From Aradus depressus (Eukaryota; Arthropoda; Insecta; Hemiptera; Aradidae): DNA of 64,000 nt. Position 1 is the stretch's first letter; each line of letters begins with the position of its first letter. The DNA is taken from NCBI GenBank assembly GCA_963662175.1, contig OY759218.1, positions 11,214,001 to 11,278,000 of the forward strand, given 5' to 3'. Shown piece by piece: positions 48,380-59,200 of this stretch. The notes under the pieces are model-generated. The model was not told the origin of the DNA and ran no database searches. It saw nothing but the letters and a program-made list of their open reading frames with translations. The translations under genes were made by a program, and so were the position numbers.

Positions 48380-49290
48380 CATAATCAATAATAACATTTA
48401 TTTCCGTTAGACCATAACATGGTAATAGGATATGAAAATGTAAACATTAAAATAGCTTATAAATTAGTTACGTAAACAGCTATAACTATTTGAGTCACAC
48501 ACAGTAATAACAATACCTACTATTAAAAAATAAAATGAAATAAATAAATACTTCAATATATGTGTATGAGTACAAAGATAATAAATAATACTAATAAATA
48601 CAATATATACAGTTCTTTAATGAATTAAAATTAAGATGAATGTTTTTTATAATTCGTACGGAAGTGTCTTATTCACGACGATTTTTCTATACGTGATTAT
48701 TTCTATACACCAAGTCACTATGTGCGAAATATAGAAAAGAGAAAGAAAACCAAATAATAACAATTATAAATGAAAAAATTAATAAAAACATAATAAAACT
48801 ACTTAAAAGAAAAGACCAAGAGAAATTTAAAAAAAATAGAATATAAATGATAAAAAACAGTGATTAAAGGCCTAAAAATCCCCTTAAAAACATCGGAAGA
48901 CCTAGATGATGCAGTCCAACACCTCATCACTTCTATCCAGCAGAGCGTTTGGAAAGCGTTCGTAATATTTTTTAAAAAATAATAAAAAAAATATATATAA
49001 GTAATAAAAAATAATGATTAAACCAAACGTAGATTCGACAGGCCTTAAAGAAGGATATCTATGGAGGAACTCTGCCAAAAAAATGATAACTATATATCAA
49101 ATAATGTTTTTGGGACATGAAACACGATTTTTTGATTATAGTTATTTTATTATTTTTGAACAATGAGAAAAAAAATCCGTTTCCGAATAGAGGGTTTCCT
49201 CTATCAAAAACATTTTTAGTTGAAGTTTATATTTTTTTATTGTTTCTATTGTCAAAAAGTTGGGAAGGTCATTAAATAAATTAATTCCCT
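48380..49290 (-). mobile_element. LINE-like retroelement 3' part with RT-tail remnant
   Basis: Minus-strand 49130-49285 translates as NDLPNFLTIETIKKYKLQLK then FLIEETLYSETDFF, resembling the end of LINE reverse transcriptases (LP...IK-x-FK-x-x-LK...L). Then an AT-rich tail to 48380. Paralogue at 5915-6640. Confidence 0.5.
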
Positions 49291-49399
49291 TATATTCATT
49301 CTATCGGGAATTACCTCGTTCTTAGACAGACAGGAAATATTTTTTTGTAAACTCAACATCGAATATGTGACGGATTCTTATATATGAGGAAGTAATAAC

Positions 49400-50027
49400 A
49401 GATTGCTAAATAGGAACCTACTAGTGCGGAGGTAGGTCCGTTCTGCTATAGTGACTACACGGCCCTTCAGCTTGAAATGAGGCGAATCAGTGACTAAGGT
49501 TGGCATCAGGGTCAAGGGGCTAGGGGGGAAAGGGGAAGGATATGTGACGGATAATATATAATATTGGTAGTTGACATTTTAGTAAAACTTATGTGTAAAA
49601 AGGAGAAGAAGGTATAAAAAGACAATTATTAATGACATTACTTAAATAATAATAATAGTAAAAATAATAATGGGTATAAAACTCTTTTTAGATGTATTTT
49701 AAATCTTTTATTACAGAACTACATATATTGATAATTTTTAATATTTTGTGTTCAAAATCTGGCGAAATTATTATAAATTTCGAGGGCATCGGGGGGCGAT
49801 CGGCCCTTGCGCCCCCCTGCTGGATCCCCCACTGAATTGGTTACATTGTTGTTATATTTGTATTTGTTTTTTGGAGATACGAGGATGTTGAAACAACCGA
49901 AAACGCTCAACCTGTATAAAACATGTTGTATGGGAAAAGCCTCTTTTTTTATTTTTCTTAAAATAATCTTGCTTTATATGTTGTCAACGTAATTGTCGTA
50001 TATTTATGTTTTATTTTTGTGTTTAAG
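49400..50027. other. Upstream flank or intron before aop exon 1
   Basis: A reverse R1 scrap at 49285-49400. gatcggcccttgcgccccc at 49798 resembles common transposon-flank sequence. 50000-50027 is the T-rich acceptor tract. No promoter motif was recognised. Confidence 0.4.
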
Positions 50028-50039
50028 GTTGGTCCTGCT

Positions 50040-50205
50040 ATGAAACTTGTTCAGCTAAGCGGAGGCCGCAGTGGAGCAGCGATGGAGAGAGTTCCTTTGT
50101 TCAGCCCCTCTGATATCCTATGGCGGTATCCCATTGGATTTCAAACACAGCAGTCAAACTCATTCCCACTCCTCGACTTCAAGACACATCTTCCCAACTC
50201 ACTTA
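50040..50205 (+). CDS. aop: aop coding exon 1 (N-terminus)
   Basis: The exon probably begins at 50028 after a T-rich tract ending in AAG; the first in-frame ATG is at 50040. Residues 1-55 start MKLVQLS and carry DILWRYP (25-31) and HLPNSL (50-55), which resemble the fly Yan N-terminus just ahead of its PNT domain. The donor is CTTA|gtaagt, leaving one base that pairs with CA of exon 2 to give Thr56. The start is the least certain boundary: an upstream exon could add residues, because the frame is open back to 50028. The donor lies in the first unit of a seven-copy 26-bp array. Confidence 0.8.
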
Positions 50206-53200
50206 GTAAGTTTAACTTCCCAACTCACTTAGTAAGTTTAACTTCCCAACTCACTTTGTAAGTTTAACTTCCCAACTCACTTGGTAAGCTTAACTTCCCA
50301 ACTCACTTTGTAAGTTTAACTTCCCAACTCACTTGGTAAGTTTAACTTCCCAACTCACTTAGTAAGTTTAACTTCCCTGGCTAAATGTACAGGAGAAGTT
50401 ATGTAAATGTTCCATGTTGATTTATCACTGGAATGGAAAACATGAAAATCCAAAAATGCAAAAAACAAATCAGTGAATTACCAGCAATGTACTTCCCCAG
50501 TAAGAATTAATCAACTAAGTTTTCTCTCTCCCTCTAACATCAGTCGACCTTTTTAATCAATAGTTGATTTACAAAGGGACTTCTGAATCCTCATATTAAA
50601 TTTCGTGTCGATATGTTCCTTACATCTGCTGTTATTAGGGTTTTTGAGTTGAGCCCCTCCTCTGACCCCCCTTCTACAAAGGGACTTCTGAATCCTCATA
50701 TTAAATTTCGTGTCGATATGTTCCTTTCATCGGCTGTTATTAGGGTTTTTGAGTTGAGCCCCTCCTCTGACCCCCCTTCTACAAAGGGATTTCTGAATCC
50801 TCATATTAAATTTCGTGTCGATATGTTCCTTACATCGGCTGTTATTAGGGTTTTTGAGTTGAGCCCCTCCTCTGACCCCCCTTCTACAAAGGGATTTCTG
50901 AATCCTCATATTAAATTTCGTGTCGATATGTTCCTTATATCGGCTGTTATTAAGGTTATTGAGTTGAGCCCCTCCTCTGACCCCCCTTCCCTGTGGCGAT
51001 TTCGCAGAAAATTAATGTATGTTGTACTGGGTTTTGAACTTACGTAAGAAATTTCGTGTCAATACATTCATTAAATTCTTATCTTCTGCAATTAAAGAGT
51101 TTTTGTGTCAATCGTCGTTTTCCTTTTGGCTGGAAATCAATAGGTATCGTCCTCATGGAATTTTGGATACACATACATTTTTTTTCTCGATACATTCATT
51201 CTATCAGGAGTTATCGTGTTCACAGACAGGAATTTTTTTTTTAATTTTTGGACTTCGGGATTGGAAAACATGAACTCAATCGAACCATTTCTGACCGATT
51301 ACATAATTTATCTTATACTCGTATAGCTGGGGAAATAAAATGTCCTGTCTGTGTGTTCATATTATAACATTATATAATAATGAATATATCGACACGAAAT
51401 TTTATATATGAATTCGGAACCCCATTTGGACAGTACCTATTGATTTTCTGGCGTTAGTCCAAAGAGAAGGGAGGGATGAGAGGAACTCAACACAAAAACC
51501 CTAATAACTGCGACGAAATGAATATATTAATATGAAATTTAGAATGAATGTTGAATAAAGACCATTCAGTGTTGACACCTGTTCATTTTAAGCCAAATCG
51601 ACCGAAGGAAACAGGAGGATTAGAGGGTTATTAACTCAAAATCCCTAATAACTGCCGATGAAATGAATATATCGACATGAAATGTGAGGATTCGATATCC
51701 CTGCGCAAAACACAGTGATTTTTCAGCCTAATTGGCCCATTAGAAGAAAGGTAAGCTTGGAAACATCGTTGATTTACAAATATTTCGAGCTGAGGAAGTA
51801 CATTGCTACTCATTCGCCGATGACTTATCCCATTTTAAAACATTTCCAGTTTTTTTGATAAAAGAATTGAAAATTGTATTTTTGAGGTAATGTTGAGAGA
51901 AGTCGAGGTCCTGTCGTGTAAAGAAAACTGCAGCATTTGACCGAAATGTCACAGTTCACCACAAACACATAACACCTTCACCATACACATCCCCTAACTG
52001 CCCTGAAAAAGGAAATAGACTGTTTCCGAAACATTGGCCAAGTACTGAGTTTTTTTTCTTTACATGACAGAACCTTCACTTCCCTCAACATTCTCAAAGT
52101 TGAAAATAGAGTGTCGACTCTATCATTAGTATTTTTGAGACATTCAAAAACAAATTTCTGAAATTCTTTGAAAAAACATTGCTAAAGAAATTTTGTTTGT
52201 ATAATACATCAAGTTAAACCCCTATTGAAGAGGTGTAAAGTGCCTACATTGCTGCAACATTCTGAGTTATACCCATCTGAAACACGCCCAATTTTGAGCT
52301 TTCTTCAAACTCCTCTCTGAAATTATTGAACAATTTTGAAAATTGTACTTTTTATATTTTTACTAGATACTTATGGTCAGAAAATCATGACAATCCGAGG
52401 GGTCATTCCACGACATTGGTTGATTTGACCAATAACCCTCGAACAGTGAATATTGATATAACAGAGACACGACTTAAAATTACTACTTGAAACCCATTTT
52501 TAATTATAATCATATAAATTACAAAGTGCAAGTAATTTTTAATTCAAATGATTGTAATTAAAAAAAGATAACTTTTTTTTGCTTTCCGATAAAATTCATT
52601 AAACTTTATTTTTGAAAACAAAATTGAATGAAATCCTTTTTTTTTTACTTTTACTTTTTTTTTCTTTTTCCGGTAAAAACTAATATATAACATATGTTAC
52701 AGCAAGCGATCCACGAACATGGTCACGTGAGGAGGTGGTTGCATTTCTTCGATGGTGCGAATATGAATTTGATTTGCCTCGCTTCGACATGGAATTCTTC
52801 CAAATGAATGGTAAATATATTTTAAACAATTTTCAAAATGTAATGTTTCAAAGTGCAGTTGTGAGAGCCGCTGAGGGGGCAGGGAAGTGGGGATGCACAT
52901 AGGGATTCACTAAAGTGGGTGTCCATGACCTTGTATAACTGGGGGATGAGAGTTAAATAATCACAGAACTCACAGCTCTATTCCAGCGCTAATAAAAAAA
53001 TGTCCTTTTTTGAATTGTCTTATCTGAGAACCCTTCGTGACATTCCAAAGAGAAGTGTACAACTGATCTGGTGCGCAGATAACTCATAGACATGTAGAAT
53101 GAATGAGCTTGTGGATGAAGCCAAGGGTTGGAAATACATCATTACTCCTAATAGATACACTTTTTAATTATATTGTAAACTATAATAAATATTTTTGGTA

Positions 53201-56200
53201 ATTCTTCCAAAATTGTCATCTTTCAAGACGATATTTCGAGACGTTCTTACCGCCCCTTCCTTATCACAATGTACGAAATATAGAAGAGAAAGAAAAATAT
53301 TAAAGATATAAATGGCAAACTTCTCCTATCTTTATCTACATCTATATCTTCTCCTATCTCGTAATCTTTATTTTTGACAAGTTTTCTGTATTTGAAACTT
53401 TTTAAGTGGCAGTTAGTTGTTAATTAATATCAATTACTAGTTTAATTTTATTAATTATATTAAGTCACGGTTCCACCTCCTCTTCAATCTGCTGGGAGGA
53501 TTGTGTGGCAAGTGTGGTGAAGAATTTGAGTGGATGTATGGATTTGGGTGTGAATGCAATTTTGAATGTCTGTGCAGAAGAGAATAAAACATTTTAAATA
53601 GTTTGTTCTGAGGCTTGTGTGAGGGTTCCATGTCAGTCGTCTGAACAATGTAGGTCCTAATATCCAAATTGCAACCCCCATTTCTTGAAACAAAATCATC
53701 ATAATATCCCCACATTAGTTGTTTTTATATTTCGCCCTGAGGAGCTACCGCTAGGTAGCCTTCCTCTCTCACGCCACTCAAGACATCCACTATCCATCGT
53801 CCTCTTGGTAGCTGGTTGTTGCGTTAAGACAACAGCTCCGCCCAACTCTAATATGACAAGAAAAATTCCTTAATTAGAAAACTGTCAGTTGTATTTGTTC
53901 TGCATTTTATGTTACTTCTCTTCTGTACTTCCCATAGTATATTCCATAATTTTAGTTGTTTGAATTTTTTTTTTTGTAATAGTAAGTTTTTCTCATTGGT
54001 CTCGAGAACTTAGGTAATATGGCGCTATATGAGTTAATGTACATATCAGTTCTGATTTTCCTGTTTATTTTTAAAGATTTTTAAGGTGTTAAGTCAAGAT
54101 TTGACTATTATGTCTCGGATTATGTTAAAAGTATTGTAAATAATATTTTAAGATAGATTTCCTTATTGAATCTTGAAAGGGGGTTTGTACAATATTTGGC
54201 ACTTGGGCCATGAAATTTTAAAGTAACAGTAATTAGAAACGAAAATGTTTGCGTAAGTCATTTAGTTATTATGACTCATGCCCGGGCTTTAACTACAAGG
54301 TCATATCGTCTACTACATCTTTCTTTCGTCAGTCTGGTGGACTTGAGCCCGACTTTACTATAGGAGTCCTAAATTTTAACGACCCTAAATTTTCATTCAC
54401 CTAGTGTAGGGGGTCTTTAACGAATACCTGACATCGTACAGACTCGGGACCATTGCTTAACATCCCATCCGAAGGACGGATCCCGCGATCTTGAGCTCAG
54501 TAAGCAACCACGCATACCACCATAATTATTACCCATGTTTTATAAGGGTTTCTGGCCAGGAAAATGTATTTTAGTCTCCTATTTGAAGTTCTTGTGCCCG
54601 ATGCAACACTGGTGATATCACCATTTGGCTAAAGGTTTGTTGAAGGTTTCAACAGGTTGAGTTTTGTTGTCTTGTTAATGATATTGCCATCTACTAAGGT
54701 AGTTCATACTTTCATTTTTACTCTTCTGAGTTTCATTTTCTTTTTAAATTAATATTGTTTGTGTGAAAATGAGTGCTATTTGTACTAGTCGAACTACGTA
54801 ACGGAGAGCGGAAAACTAAATTAATTTTTTTGTATGATTGTTGAAGTTTACTATTTTAATTTTATAATTCTTCACTTATGAAAATTTTTTGGGTCTGTCA
54901 GGTATACAAAAATATTTGGAATAATTTTCATTTATTCTATTATTATTATTTGGCTCTTTTTAATAAGTTAGATTTGAAAGTACTTTTTCTTTGTCTTTTC
55001 TCTTTGGATGATTCATTTAATTAAAGTACCTACTGAAAATCTAGATTCATTGGTTTAATGTACCTACTGAAAATTTTTAGATTTGACAGGTTAATCCAAT
55101 TTCCCGGAAACATTGATAACGTTAACATCCAATAAATAAGATTTGGTAAATCGAAACGGGCTTTAGTTATTTGATATAATTTCCTTCTTCATCATACTAT
55201 ATCAGTAGATCTCAACAAGTAAAGACATTTTCTCACATCAAATATTTATTTATAAAATATTACTGGCAGGGTACCCGAAGTTGCTCGGGTTTAACTACAT
55301 TCGTTATATTACTTTACTTGCAGCTGATGTGGACAAAGAATACAATTTTTATCCCTGCCCTCCCAGTCTCGCCTTTTTGGCGAAAAGATGTGTACAATAT
55401 AAAATGACAATGTGTTTCATGTTGATTCACTAACTGTGTCACTTAAAATCATTGGTAACTGAGGAAATATGAGAAAACTGTTTCTGTCTCTATAGATAAG
55501 TTCAAAATACGTTCAGCCATTTTCCTGTGATGATGGGACCGACATGAAAGCTAAAATTCACTTTGTTTGACCTGAAAGCTGTACAGACAGCTACTTCTTT
55601 ACAATTATGTTTATACTTATTTGTGTGTTGTAGGTAAAGCTCTATGCCTGCTGACGAAGGCAGATCTGAACGAACGGAGCCCCGGCTGCGGGGACGTGCT
55701 ACACAACGTGCTGCACATGTTGATGAGGGAGCGTCTTCCCTCCTCCCCTCTCACCCCACACTTCCCACTCACCCCAACCTGGACAATCCCCTCCACCATC
55801 GAGTTTCCACCGGGACACACCTCCGTCAGTCCCAACCCTGACAGCCAGGGCTCTCCCCTCCAGCACGACAATCAAAATCAGAATACACCAAATGGTCCTC
55901 CTGGATATCCTTCTCTCTGTGAGTTGCGTCCTCTTTATCTGAGTTAATCTTGTTTCTTAGTATATATCAAGAGTAAAATAGAGTTTCCTCAACGTATGCC
56001 CTCTACACTACGTAGTTCTAAGCAAATGGACTAACCATTCCACGTCAAGTGAGCCGTAGAACATTTTCCGATTTGTCACAAATTTGGTGGACAGGTAGCT
56101 TTAGGATGTATCTTTATCGTAAACGAGAATATAAAGGGTTTAATTATTGAACAGTAGCGATGAGTGGCAATATTCTCCAAACTTAAGATGAATGGGGACT

Positions 56201-59200
56201 ACAGTCAGAAAAGTACCGTTTTCGTAGAATCTATTTCCTGGATAGCCAGATTTTTTCGTTTTTAATTCTGAAAAGAGGGAGCCGGTAGCTCAGTGGTATG
56301 CGTGCTTGGCTTCTGAGCTCAAGATCGTGGGTTCGAAATCCGACCGAGGCCCTTAGTTTATTTTATCTGGGAGGTAAAATAAACTTAAACACGCCGTCCT
56401 TCGGATGGGACGTTAAGCGATGGTCCCAAGCCTGTACGATGTCCGGTACTCGTTAAACACCCCTGCCCTAGGTGGATAAAAATTTAGGGTAGGCAAAATT
56501 TAGGACTCCCACAGTAGAGTCGGGCTCATGTCCACCAGAGTGACGAAAGAGCGCTCTGGTAGTAGGCGATATGACCTCGTAGTTAAAGCCCGGGCATAAG
56601 TCATAAAACCTAACCTAATTCTGAAAAGTACATTGAGTAATGAATCGATTATGGAAAGTCATTATTAATATTGCAATAAATTCTATATAAAAAAAACCTT
56701 TTTAATCAGAATACGTAAGTAGTCATTTTTTAATAACTTCGCCATGAAGAGAATGACATATTCTACGTTCTCTCATTTCATCTTGAATAGATTCCTCGTA
56801 ATCCTCGGCACAAAATCAGAAAAAGGACAGTGTTGAATTCCAGGACTAAGCGGGCTGAGTATCCCGCCTTCCGGACCTAGTCACCTCTACAAACTTCCGC
56901 ACCGAGCTATACGCGGATCACTCAAACACCCCCTGGAATATATCTTATATACAATATTATAAGTAGCATAGATATAATAATCATTATTTCTTATTAGTAT
57001 TTCTTCTACACCCATGAATTTCGACGAAAATCCATCACCTATTCACACACATTTTCTTATCTGGGAGAGGACGTTAAGTGGCGATCGCGAACCTGCGCGA
57101 TCTCGAACCTGCGCGATATCAGATACTCGTTAAAGACTCATACTCATACTTTAACAAAAACTAGTTAGGACAAGTTTAGTACTCCCAGAGTATAGTCGGG
57201 CTCAGGTCCACCATGAAAGAGTGTTCTGATAGAGTGTTCTCGTTGTTAAACCCGAGCATGAGTTACAAACAAACAAACAATTTAAATGATTTCATAAAAC
57301 AGAAGTAGAGATACTGATAGGTTGTTAAAGATAGTTAACTCGATAAAAGTACAAAACGCATTGGAGTAGGAGCCAATGAGTTTTTTTTTTTTTTATATAT
57401 ATATAATTAAGACAAATTAATAAAAAAATCTTTTAGTAAAAAACATTGTCTTTTCCACAAAAAGTATAAAAAGACACTGGTTTCGACATTACACCATCGT
57501 CAGATTTAGTTATAAATTAAATTTTTAACTAATCTATAAACCAAGTTAATTTGTAACCAAAGCTGACGATAATGTAATGCTGAAACCTGTAGCTTATGTA
57601 TATATTTTTTGTGGAATAGACAATATTTCAAAAATAAATAAAATTCAGGCTAAAATAAGAAAAATCTGAAAACAATGGGTCTGAAAACGCTTCCTTCACA
57701 AATTACAGTACAAAAATCGTATTCATTACATTTTAGTTTTTTTTTCTTGTTTGAGCATGAAATGTTATAGAATGTAAGTTAGTTTTATATTGGGCTCAAC
57801 TTTGGTTCTTGTTCATAAATTTGTTAGACTCAGAAGTCCGAAATCGTTCAGTAAGGAGGGAAAAAAACAGTTATCACGAGTTCTGTTGGTTGTAGAAATG
57901 CCACATTGAGAATTTCTGGTTGTTACAGCTAACAAAACGACTATAATGTGTTCAGGAAATATTTATTAGGTAAACACGTTTAATGTACAGCAATGTAGAC
58001 AGTGCTTAGCATTTTTACCTCAAGCTACCTCAACCCGAATCTTCGTCAACGCCCAGAAAGCATTTTGGCACTTTTTTTACTCTAAATGAATCATTTCGGA
58101 TTCAGTCTAACATATAAGTATATTAGGGTGTCCAAAAAAAAATCTTATCGTGGTTCACATCAGAACGGTAAATTAATAACAGTTAAATTTCAACTGAGTT
58201 GGACAGTATTCAGAACATGCATTTGCCAATTAACAAAAAACAAAAGTGTTTGAGTTAATATTTTTACACATCCATGTTTTTTGGGACACTTTAATATAAC
58301 TACATAAAATATTTTTATTATTAAATGTTTATTTATTGTTTATTTTCTTATTTTAATATTTTTTTTTTGTGTTCCTTATTATATTTCTTATGTATTTTGC
58401 CATTATAACATTTTTCACCTTTGAGTTTCCTGTTTCTTCAGGCATCACATTGTAAAATACTTCGGTTTCTTCTGCATTATGTTTGTGAGTATCTAGATTT
58501 CCTTCTTTACATTCCACCCAAAAACTTGTTACTCATCCGCCTACTATTTCTGTACTGGCAATATATCTAATTATGTTATTTCAACGTTTATAATTTTCTA
58601 CACAAAATTTAGTATGAGGATACAGAAGCCACTAGTCAAATATTAAGTTTTAGTTCAAACGGTTGAATGGCTTTGGAGGGAGAGTGGAAACATAATTGAT
58701 TAATTCTTGCGAGGGATGTACATAGCCGGTGATTCACCGACGACTTTTTTTAGTACAAAGCTTACAAAGTGTGCAATTCTCACACAAAGTAAACATTGAG
58801 GAAAAAATGTGTAATCAACTTAAGGGGAGAGGGACCACCAATTATGGTTCAGTGGAAATTGCTTAAAAAATGCCCTAAACCTTTTAATATGATACGGAAG
58901 TTCGAATGGCCGAACGATTTATGCATACTTTCCGGATGTCCGGCTACACCTCGACTCGACGTGGGTACAGCCTGACCACTGGATGTCCCAGACATTATCA
59001 GTCATGGAGACTTTAACTCCAAACTCTTTTTCCTTAGGAGGAAGAACAACCCAAACTGTTCATGTGGGGGGCATCGAGACTGCAGAATACGTGGTCCACG
59101 ATTGCCCGCTGTATGACCAGGCCAGGGTGGAGTTGATTCGCGAGACCGGATCATACCTGGGACTGGATGTGCGGCAGCTGGTGACGGAGACCGGCTATCC

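Larger units (their letters stand above)
52811..55633 (+). other. aop intron 2
   Basis: Contains a fragment of the cttcc-type retroelement family (53160-53330), a SINE (54272-54520) and AT-rich DNA. Short ORFs at 53455-53715 (-) and 53685-53873 (+) match nothing I know. No further coding exon was recognised. Confidence 0.6.

Noticed and set aside
50613..51047. 144-codon + ORF and an overlapping - ORF in aop intron 1
   Set aside because: The 105-bp repeat is a multiple of three, so both strands stay open; the sequence is R1 noncoding repeat.
55617..55871. 84-codon minus ORF opposite aop exon 3
   Set aside because: Shadow of the GC-rich coding exon; the + frame is the conserved PNT domain.
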